Source of the DNA: Streptomyces sp. CB01249
GTDB taxonomy: Bacteria; Actinomycetota; Actinomycetes; Streptomycetales; Streptomycetaceae
Length of the DNA stretch: 64,000 bases
Direction: 5' to 3'
Assembly: GCF_001905735.1 (NCBI RefSeq)
Contig: NZ_LISW01000001.1
Span: 1,050,603-1,114,602 of the forward strand
The translations under genes were made by a program, and so were the position numbers. Positions 57,804 to 64,000 of this stretch are shown here, one piece after another; position 1 is the first letter of the stretch; every line of letters starts with the position of its first letter. The notes below the pieces were generated by a model, which was given only the letters and a program-made list of their open reading frames with translations, was not told the DNA's origin and ran no database searches.

Positions 57804-59012
57804 TCAGCGGTACCAGCCGAAGCGCTCCGCCATCACCGGCAGCCGGTCGGCGGCCACCGCGTGCGCCGCCGCCCGCGGCGTGCACCCGTCCGCCGCCGCG
57901 CGGGCCAGCACCAGGCCGACCAGCTCGCGCATCGCGCGCCGGGTGTGCGCGAACGCCTCGTCCGCGTCGGCCCGGATGTCGCCGAACAGGGTCCACCACC
58001 ACCAGGCGTTGGTCCCGGAGTTGACCACCACATCGGGCAGCACGGTGATCCCGCGTGCCGCGAGCAGCGCCTCGGCCTCCGGTAGCACGGGCATGTTTGC
58101 GGCCTCCACCACCCAGCGGGCCCTGATCCCGGCCTGGTTCACCGCGTCCACGGCGTAGGACACGGCGGCCGGGACGAGCACCTCGGCGTCCTGCACCAGC
58201 CAGGCGTCGGCCGGCAGCTCCCGGTCACCGGCGCGCAGCGCACCCCGGTCCACCGTGCCGTGCGCGTCCCGCGCGGCGAGCAGCGCCTCGACGTCGAGCC
58301 CGGCCGGGTTCGCGAGGGTGCCCTTGATGTCGGCGACGGCGACCACCCGGAGTCCGGCCCGGGACAGGAAGCGGGCGGTCGCCCCGCCCATGGTCCCGAG
58401 CCCCTGGAGCGCCACCCGCGCACCCTCGTACGCGACCCCGTCCCGGTCCAGCGCGGCGAGCACCGCCTCGGCGACCCCGCAGCCGCCGACCAGCTCGTCC
58501 AGGCCGATGCCGTCCACCTCCAGGGCGAAGGCGTCGGCCAGTCGGCGCCGGGCCCCGGCCTCGTCGTCGAGCAGCGGGTAGACGGCCTGCACGGTGGAGA
58601 CGAGACCCGCCTCCGCCGCCGCGCGGTCCACCAGGTCCTGCGAGAGGCCCAGGTCCTCACCGGTCGTCCAGACGCTCTCGATGTACGGACGCATCGCCCG
58701 CAGATAGCGGACCAGGACGCCGTAGGCCGCCGGGTCGCGCGGGTCGCAGTCGATGCCGCCCTTGGCGCCGCCCAGCGGGATGTAGCGGGCCCCGGGCCGG
58801 TCCGCGTCGAAGTGCAGGGCCTCCTTCATCGTCATGCCCCGGGCGAGCCCCGCCACCTCCTCCAGGGTGCAGCCCGGGCGCATCCGCAGCCCGCCGCTGG
58901 ACACCCCGCGCACCAGCCGGTCCACCACGAGGTGGCCCCGGCAGCCGGTGGCGTGGTCGGTCCAGGTCAGCGAGATGAGCGGGGCGGGCGGGGACACCGG
59001 AGGCGTCGTCAT
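57804..59012 (-). CDS. Glu/Leu/Phe/Val dehydrogenase family enzyme
   Basis: The 402-residue enzyme has the amino-acid-binding GGLRMRPG and MTMKEALHFDADRPGARYIPLGGAKGG (the lysines of MK and GGAKGG near residues 63 and 85). A Rossmann domain follows with ALQGLGTMGGATARFL (about 201-216), VEAANMPVL and VVVNSGTNAWWWW. It would deaminate a branched-chain or related amino acid to a 2-oxo acid with NAD. It is not recognised as the canonical Streptomyces valine dehydrogenase. ATG 59012 is close to a TetR-type operator about 80 bases upstream. Confidence 0.9.
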   Translation of the reverse strand: MTTPPVSPPAPLISLTWTDHATGCRGHLVVDRLVRGVSSGGLRMRPGCTLEEVAGLARGMTMKEALHFDADRPGARYIPLGGAKGGIDCDPRDPAAYGVLVRYLRAMRPYIESVWTTGEDLGLSQDLVDRAAAEAGLVSTVQAVYPLLDDEAGARRRLADAFALEVDGIGLDELVGGCGVAEAVLAALDRDGVAYEGARVALQGLGTMGGATARFLSRAGLRVVAVADIKGTLANPAGLDVEALLAARDAHGTVDRGALRAGDRELPADAWLVQDAEVLVPAAVSYAVDAVNQAGIRARWVVEAANMPVLPEAEALLAARGITVLPDVVVNSGTNAWWWWTLFGDIRADADEAFAHTRRAMRELVGLVLARAAADGCTPRAAAHAVAADRLPVMAERFGWYR

Positions 59013-59088
59013 CGGAAGTGCTCCTCGGTCACTGTCGGCGGGCGGTCCTGGGCGCGGTGGGCCGGAGCCCTGCGGCGGCTGGACCAGT

Positions 59089-59108
59089 TACTGAACCGTC
59101 GGTCAGTA
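59089..59108. promoter_or_regulatory. TetR-type operator upstream of the amino-acid dehydrogenase
   Basis: TACTGA (59089-59094) and TCAGTA (59103-59108) flank ACCGTCGG, an imperfect 20-bp dyad of the kind bound by TetR proteins. It lies about 80 bases before the dehydrogenase start and between two divergent genes. Confidence 0.6.
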
Positions 59109-59257
59109 TCGGGAGACGGGGAGCCCCTGTCAACGCGGCGTCCGGCGTCGCGCGGCCCGGTGGCCGGAACGCGCCGGTGCGCGGACGCGGGCAGGGGAGC
59201 GGACCGGATCACGTCCGGAATGCGGAATCCTCCGCCGGGGCTGTTCGTTGCAACGGC

Positions 59258-59698
59258 ATGACCGCATTCGACGCACGGCAGGAAGCGCTGCTCCGGCTCC
59301 TGGGCGAGAACGACGGTGGCGTCCTGGTCACCCTGAAGCAGGACGGCAGGCCCCAGCTGTCCAACGTGAACCACTTCTACTACCCCGAAGAGCGCATCGT
59401 CCGGGTCTCGGTCACCGAGGGCCGCGCCAAGACGCGCAACCTGCGCCGCGACCCGCGCGCGAGCTACCACGTGACCAGCGACGACCGCTGGGCCTGGACG
59501 GTCGCGGAGGGCACCGCCGAGCTGTCCGCGACCGCCGCCGATCCCGCGGACGACACCGTCGAGGAGCTGATCCGGCTCTACCGCGACGTGCAGAGTGAGC
59601 ACCCCGACTGGGACGACTACCGGGCCGCCATGGTCCGGGACCGGCGCATCGTCCTACGGCTCCATGTCGAGCATGTGTACGGACAGCAACGTGGGTAA
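59258..59698 (+). CDS. PPOX-class (F420- or FMN-dependent) flavoprotein
   Basis: The 146-residue protein is a split beta-barrel flavin-fold enzyme: GGVLVTLKQDGRPQLSNVNHFY (about residues 20-41), VRVSVTEGRAKTRNLRRDPRASYHV (about 48-72), and a C-terminal VRDRRIVLRLHVEHVYG. Actinobacterial members of this size usually bind F420 and reduce small molecules. ATG 59258 has no clear ribosome site; the next conserved residues follow closely, so the start is likely. It is divergent from the dehydrogenase and may share control through the TetR-type dyad. Confidence 0.87.
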   Translation: MTAFDARQEALLRLLGENDGGVLVTLKQDGRPQLSNVNHFYYPEERIVRVSVTEGRAKTRNLRRDPRASYHVTSDDRWAWTVAEGTAELSATAADPADDTVEELIRLYRDVQSEHPDWDDYRAAMVRDRRIVLRLHVEHVYGQQRG

Positions 59699-59710
59699 GG
59701 CGGTCGGGGC

Positions 59711-59736
59711 GGGAACGCCCTCCCCCGGACGTTCCC
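59711..59736 (+). terminator. Possible hairpin after the PPOX gene
   Basis: GGGAACG (59711-59717) and CGTTCCC (59730-59736) are perfect complements with a 12-base loop. It may be a terminator or an operator; a CATAAT -10-like sequence (59762-59767) for the next gene follows. Confidence 0.35.
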
Positions 59737-59796
59737 CTCTCGCACTGTCGTACCCCTTGTCCATAATGGGACGACCCCGACTCCTCAGGAGACCCC

Positions 59797-61065
59797 GTGA
59801 CCGGCGCTGACCACAGGCTTCCGCTCCGCACCCGGCTGCGTGCGCTGCGCCCCGCTGCCTTCGGGGCCGACCCGGACGGCGCACGCATGGAGCGCATCCG
59901 CCGTTCGCCCCACTTCGCCGACGGTGTCTTCCAGAACCCGGTGGGCGCGCGGATCAGACCCTCCGGCTCCACCCTGGAGTTCGCCCGGGTCTACTTCCGC
60001 AAGGAGGAGCGGGTGCTCCGGGCCCCCGCCGCCCCGGTGCCCGTGCACGCCACGACCGTCGCCGACCTCGCCCGGCCGCCCGCCTCCGGGCTCCGGATCA
60101 CCTGGATGGGGCATTCCAGCGTCCTCGCCGAGATCGACGGGCGGCGCGTGCTGTTCGACCCGGTCTGGGGCGACCGCTGCTCCCCCTTCGCCTTCGCCGG
60201 CCCCCGGCGCCTGCACCCGGCCCCCGTGCCGCTCGGCGCCCTGGGACCGGTCGACGTGGTGGTCATCTCGCACGACCACTACGACCACCTCGACCTCCCG
60301 ACGATCCGCGCCCTGGCCCGTACGGACACGGTCTTCGCGGTCCCGCTCGGCGTCGGCGCCCACCTGGAGCGCTGGGGCGTCGCGCCCGACCGGCTCCGTG
60401 AGCTCGACTGGAACGAGACCACGACGGTCGGCGGCATCAGCCTCACCGCCACCCCCGCCCGCCACTTCTGCGGACGCGGCCTGCGCAACCAGCAGCACAC
60501 CCTCTGGGCCTCCTGGGCCGTCGCCGGGCCCGTGCACCGGATTTACCACAGCGGCGACACCGGATACTTCCCCGGCTTCCGCACCATCGGCGCCGAGCAC
60601 GGCCCGTTCGACGCGACCATGATCCAGATCGGCGCCTACAGCCAGTACTGGCCCAAGGACCGGACGGACAGCATGCCGGAGCCGGGCGCCTGGCCCGACA
60701 TCCACATGAGCCCCGACGAGGGCGTGCGCGCCCACCTCGATCTCCAGGGCGACGACCCCGGCGCGGGCGTCATGCTGCCGATCCACTGGGGGACGTTCAA
60801 CCTGGCGCTGCACCCCTGGGCCGAGCCCGCGGAGTGGACGATGCGCGCCACCCGGTCGGTGGGCGTCACCATGGCCGCCCCGCGCCCCGGCCAGCCGTTC
60901 GAGCCCGCCGATCCGCCGCCCGTCGAGCCGTGGTGGCGCGCCGTCGCCGCCGAACCGGCCCCCGGCTGGGGCAACTGGCCCCCCGTCCACGTACAGCTCC
61001 ACGAACCGGCCGACCGGCCCGCGCAGGACACCGGCAGGGACCGCGACCGGGCTCCCCAGCCCTGA
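59797..61065 (+). CDS. MBL-fold metallo-hydrolase, NAPE-PLD-like
   Basis: The 422-residue protein has the zinc motif VVISHDHYDHLDLPT (HxHxDH, about residues 160-174), TWMGHSSVLAEIDGRRVLFDPVWG (about 100-123), a conserved TPARHFCGRGLRN block, and LPIHWGTFNLALHPW (about 327-341). This is the NAPE-PLD/RomA-like group, which cleaves N-acyl phospholipids or related phosphodiesters. GTG 59797 is supported by AGGAG 6 bases upstream. No signal peptide is visible. A conserved arginine-rich N-terminus may contact membrane lipids. Confidence 0.88.
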   Translation: MTGADHRLPLRTRLRALRPAAFGADPDGARMERIRRSPHFADGVFQNPVGARIRPSGSTLEFARVYFRKEERVLRAPAAPVPVHATTVADLARPPASGLRITWMGHSSVLAEIDGRRVLFDPVWGDRCSPFAFAGPRRLHPAPVPLGALGPVDVVVISHDHYDHLDLPTIRALARTDTVFAVPLGVGAHLERWGVAPDRLRELDWNETTTVGGISLTATPARHFCGRGLRNQQHTLWASWAVAGPVHRIYHSGDTGYFPGFRTIGAEHGPFDATMIQIGAYSQYWPKDRTDSMPEPGAWPDIHMSPDEGVRAHLDLQGDDPGAGVMLPIHWGTFNLALHPWAEPAEWTMRATRSVGVTMAAPRPGQPFEPADPPPVEPWWRAVAAEPAPGWGNWPPVHVQLHEPADRPAQDTGRDRDRAPQP

Positions 61066-61170
61066 GATCCCGAGGCGTACGTCCCGGACGGGGCGGGCGG
61101 GACGTACGCCGGGCGGTGAGGTGAGCACGGCTTCCGCCGACGACACGGTCACGTCCTCAGGGGGGCGGCG

Positions 61171-62166
61171 ATGCTGCGGGTGCATTTCACCTCCGACGAG
61201 CTCGCACGGGTCCGGGTGGCGCCCGGCCCCGACTTCCTCTGGGAGATCAGCAACAGTGTGCAGACCCTCCAGCGGCGCGACGGCGAGCGGGAGTTCGGCG
61301 CCTGGCGGCGCTGGGTGCGGCCCCGGCTCTCCGGCAGCCCGCGCCTGCTCTCCCGGCTGCTGCCGCCGCGCGGCTACTCACCCGACTTCCTCACACCCAC
61401 GACCGGCGACCGCGAATCGCTCCAGGCGTCCGTCGACGTCCTGCTGAGCACCCCGCGCCCACGGCTCCGGGCCGAACTGGCCCGGCTCGCCACCCCCGCA
61501 CGGCTGCCGGGCTGGCTCGGGGAGCTGGCCGGGGGCGACGCGGACGCCCTGCGCGAGCTGGGCGGAGCCCTGCGTACGTACCAGAGGGAAGCGCTCGCAC
61601 CGCACTGGCGCCGGGTGCACGCCGACATCGACGCCGACCGCGCCCTGCGGCTGCGCAGCCTCCTCGAAGGCGGCACCGAAGGGCTGCTCGCCGGACTCGG
61701 ACCGCAGTTCCGCTGGCGGGCGCCCGTCCTCGAAGTGGCCTACCCCGTCGACCAGGACCTGCGGCTGCGCGGCCGGGGCCTCGTCCTCCAGCCGTCGTTC
61801 TTCTGCTGGCCCACCCCCGCCACCCTGGCCGACGGCGAGCTGCCCCCCGTGCTCGTCTACCCCATCCACCGCACCCCCGACTGGTGCGTCTCCGCCCGGG
61901 GCGCCCGCCCCGCGCCCGGATCCGGGCCCCTCGGACCGCTCCTCGGCCACACCCGCGCCGGCGTCCTGCGCGCCACCCGCACCGGCTGCTCCACCCTGGA
62001 GGCGGCCCGGCTCCTCGGCGTGACCCACCCCGCCGTCAGCCAGCACCTGAACGTGCTGCGGGAGGCGGGGCTCGTCACCACCGTGCGCCGGGGCGGACGC
62101 TCCTTCCACGTCGCCACCGCCGAGGGGCGCGCCCTGCTGGCGGCCGAGGACCCCGCCCCGGCATGA
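61171..62166 (+). CDS. ArsR/SmtB-like regulator with large N-terminal domain (DUF5937-like)
   Basis: The 331-residue protein starts MLRVHFTSDELARVRV and has a long domain of about 250 residues, resembling DUF5937, that is probably ligand-binding. A C-terminal winged helix follows (about 262-325; STLEAARLLGVTHPAVSQHLNVLREAGLVTTVRRGGRSFH). ArsR regulators usually have the helix-turn-helix alone, so this is the extended actinobacterial type. ATG 61171 follows a GGGGGGC purine run. No adjacent target is evident. Confidence 0.87.
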   Translation: MLRVHFTSDELARVRVAPGPDFLWEISNSVQTLQRRDGEREFGAWRRWVRPRLSGSPRLLSRLLPPRGYSPDFLTPTTGDRESLQASVDVLLSTPRPRLRAELARLATPARLPGWLGELAGGDADALRELGGALRTYQREALAPHWRRVHADIDADRALRLRSLLEGGTEGLLAGLGPQFRWRAPVLEVAYPVDQDLRLRGRGLVLQPSFFCWPTPATLADGELPPVLVYPIHRTPDWCVSARGARPAPGSGPLGPLLGHTRAGVLRATRTGCSTLEAARLLGVTHPAVSQHLNVLREAGLVTTVRRGGRSFHVATAEGRALLAAEDPAPA

Positions 62167-62319
62167 CGGCACGTCACCTGCGCGTGTAAGCACCAGCTTC
62201 CGTTCCTTGCGGGCCCCGCGGCGGCGGGACCACCCTGGTGGCCTGAATCGCACGGCCGCGCACACACCCGCGCGGCCGTTCCGCACCCAAGGCCCGTCCC
62301 CCCACCCTCAGGAGCCTTC

Positions 62320-63033
62320 ATGCGCAGGAGACTCGTATCCGCCGCCGTCGCCGCGGTCGCCCTCGGAGCCCTCGTCCAGCCCGGCACCGCCTTCGCCTCG
62401 GCGGACCCGCACCTCGCCCCCGCCGCCGTCACCGCCCAGGGCACATCGGCCGGAACCGCCGTCGTCAGCGGGCACAACCAGCCCGGCACCCGGATCACGG
62501 TGGACGCCGGAAGCACCGCCACCGCGCACTGGCTGGACGTCGACTACCAGGTCCAGGAGACCGGTTACTGGTGCGGTCCCGCCGCCACCCGCATCGCGCT
62601 CTCCGCCCGCATCTCCCCGCCGAGCCAGTCCGACCTGGCCTGGCAGCTCGGCACCACCGTCAACGGCACCGACCACATATCCCAGGTCACCGGGGTGCTC
62701 AACGCCAACCTCGGCGGCGGCTGGTACGAGACCAAGGAGATGCCCAACGACCCGCCCACCCAGGCCCAGCGCGACCTGCTCTGGTACGACGTCGTCTTCG
62801 ACATCGACCGCAACTACCCCCTGGTCACCAACATCGTGGCCCCGCCCGGCAACCAGCCGCCCGGCTACCCGTCGAACCAGACGATCTACCACTACTTCAC
62901 GGTCATCGGCTACGACGACGCCGACCGCACCGTCCTCATCGCCGACCCCGCCTCCTTCGGCGGCAACCAGATCTACTGGCTCTCCTTCGACCAGCTCGCC
63001 ACCCTGATCCCGCCGAAGGGCTACTCCGCATGA
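62320..63033 (+). CDS. Secreted C39-like cysteine peptidase
   Basis: The 237-residue protein has a signal peptide (about residues 1-30, ending TAFASADP) and a C39-like papain-fold domain with the catalytic cysteine in ETGYWCGPAATRIAL (about 81-95) and the histidine in TIYHYFTVIGYDD (about 188-200). Residues around ADPASFGG complete the site. Similar proteins are found secreted by Streptomyces. Its stop overlaps the next gene (ATGA at 63030-63033), so the two secreted enzymes are co-translated. Confidence 0.88.
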   Translation: MRRRLVSAAVAAVALGALVQPGTAFASADPHLAPAAVTAQGTSAGTAVVSGHNQPGTRITVDAGSTATAHWLDVDYQVQETGYWCGPAATRIALSARISPPSQSDLAWQLGTTVNGTDHISQVTGVLNANLGGGWYETKEMPNDPPTQAQRDLLWYDVVFDIDRNYPLVTNIVAPPGNQPPGYPSNQTIYHYFTVIGYDDADRTVLIADPASFGGNQIYWLSFDQLATLIPPKGYSA

Positions 63034-64000
63034 GCACCCGCGCGAACGACCGCCCCAGCCGCAGGAACGTCCTCAGAGCGGCCGGCGGACTCTCCGCCGC
63101 GACGGCCCTGAGCGCCGCCGGTCTCCTGGCCTCCGCCGCGCCGGCCGCCGCGGCCGGGGACGGATTCGGCCTGCGCATCGTGGACCGGAACGAGAGTGAC
63201 CCGCGCATGCGGTACTACCGCTTCGCGACGGACGCCATCGGCTGGAACCCGGGCGTCAACGTCCTGCTCCCCGACGGCTACCACACGAGCGGCCGGACCT
63301 ACCCCGTGCTCTACCTGTTCCACGGCGGCGGCACCGACCAGGACTTCATCACCTTCGACCGCATGGGCATCCGCGCCTGGACCGCCGGGAAGCCGCTCAT
63401 CGTCGTGATGCCCGACGGCGGACACGCGGGCTGGTACTCCAACCCGGTCAGCTCCAACACCGGCCCGCGCAACTGGGAGACCTTCCACATCGCCCAGCTC
63501 CTCCCGTGGATCGACGCCAACTTCCGTACGTACGCCGAATACAACGGCCGTGCCGTCTCCGGGTTCTCCATGGGCGGGTTCGGCGCGCTCAAGTACGCGG
63601 CCAAGTACTACGGGCACTTCGCGTCCGTGAGCGCCCACTCCGGACCGGCCAGCCTGCGCCGCGACGCGGGGCTCGTCACGCACTGGGCCAACGTCTCCTC
63701 CGCCGCGCTCGACCTGGCGGGCGGCTCGGTCTACGGGGTGCCGCTCTGGGACGAGGCCCGGGTCAGCGCCGACAACCCGGTCCAGCGCATCGAGAGCTAC
63801 CGCAACAAGCGCGTCTTCCTCGTCGCCGGCACCAGCCCCGACCCGGTCAACTGGTTCGATCAGATCAACGAGAACCAAGTGCTGGCCGGACAGCGCGAGT
63901 TCCGGTCGCTGCTCGGCAAGGCCGGGATTCCGCACGAGTGGCACGAGGAACCGGGCGGCCACTTCGTCCGCCCCGCCCTCTTCCGGAGCGACCTCGACGG
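63030..64000 (+). CDS. Tat-exported alpha/beta-hydrolase esterase (3' end missing)
   Basis: The frame runs to the right edge, giving 323 residues without a stop. The N-terminus has a twin-arginine signal (PSRRNVLRAAGGLSAATALS, about residues 9-28) with a cleavage region near APAAAAG. The esterase fold follows: YLFHGGGTDQDF (oxyanion), GFSMGGFGALKYAA (nucleophile serine near 178), VFLVAGTSPDP with the acid, and GGHFV near the end with the catalytic histidine. It resembles esterase D/antigen-85-like enzymes. It overlaps the C39-like gene by 4 bases. Confidence 0.88.
   Translation, partial: MSTRANDRPSRRNVLRAAGGLSAATALSAAGLLASAAPAAAAGDGFGLRIVDRNESDPRMRYYRFATDAIGWNPGVNVLLPDGYHTSGRTYPVLYLFHGGGTDQDFITFDRMGIRAWTAGKPLIVVMPDGGHAGWYSNPVSSNTGPRNWETFHIAQLLPWIDANFRTYAEYNGRAVSGFSMGGFGALKYAAKYYGHFASVSAHSGPASLRRDAGLVTHWANVSSAALDLAGGSVYGVPLWDEARVSADNPVQRIESYRNKRVFLVAGTSPDPVNWFDQINENQVLAGQREFRSLLGKAGIPHEWHEEPGGHFVRPALFRSDLD

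Noticed and set aside
1..64000. CRISPR arrays, IS elements, prophage, tRNA or rRNA genes
   Set aside because: No regularly spaced repeats, transposase motifs, integrase genes or RNA gene signatures were seen on either strand.

Overview
The window is high-GC DNA with short gaps, GTG/TTG starts next to GGAGG-type ribosome sites, and regulator families (TetR, MerR, LacI, GntR, XRE-cupin) typical of an actinomycete. A complete hopanoid gene set, a c-di-AMP riboswitch before a LysM/M23 peptidase, a type I IPP isomerase and a second-copy-like dxs point to Streptomyces. From memory, the gene order resembles the SCO67xx region of S. coelicolor; this was not checked by search. No rRNA, tRNA, CRISPR array, IS element or prophage was seen.

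Layout. 1-9.4 kb: the end of a FadB-type beta-oxidation enzyme, a MerR regulator, a macrodomain protein, a two-domain GNAT protein, a TetR regulator, a TPR protein, two divergent MpaB/DUF2236 oxygenase-like genes, a LacI regulator and a secreted M14 peptidase. 9.4-25.6 kb: BCCT transporter, D-amino-acid-oxidase-like enzyme, ABC-F protein, a GntR regulator with a cytosine-deaminase-like amidohydrolase, Tex, a GlxA regulator with a DJ-1 protein, a crotonase, HdeD, an RsbW-like ATPase, IPP isomerase, GNAT and a CDF exporter. 25.9-33.0 kb: a tightly overlapping operon (two CDP-alcohol phosphotransferases, LicC-like cytidylyltransferase, glycerol-1-phosphate-dehydrogenase-like enzyme, glycosyltransferase, two-gene ABC exporter) that looks like a pathway for an exported phosphodiester-containing glycolipid or wall polymer.

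33.4-45.1 kb: hopanoid operon hpnC-hpnD-small ORF-hpnE-polyprenyl synthase-shc-hpnG-hpnH-dxs-hpnO. Dxs feeds isoprenoid precursor, HpnC/D/E make squalene, Shc cyclises it, and HpnH/G/O build the C35 aminobacteriohopane side chain. 45.2-49.3 kb: XRE-cupin regulator, small membrane protein, phosphatase, riboswitch-controlled peptidase and an SGNH hydrolase.

49.3-57.1 kb is the most intriguing part. A leftward operon of two radical SAM enzymes, an alkaline-phosphatase-superfamily hydrolase, an ATP-grasp protein and two tandem leucine-rich-repeat-like proteins (the uncharacterised STM4011-STM4015 families) faces a rightward pair: a small GDVL protein and a DUF6745-like protein. The gap between them carries, facing both ways, promoter-like sequences resembling the actinobacterial RecA-independent DNA-damage promoter (TTGTCRGTG-N8-TANNNT). 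A closer match precedes the macrodomain gene at 1.9 kb. 57.1-64 kb: TetR regulator, Glu/Leu/Phe/Val dehydrogenase, PPOX-type flavoprotein, NAPE-PLD-like metallo-hydrolase, ArsR-like regulator, secreted C39-like peptidase, and a Tat-exported esterase cut by the right edge.
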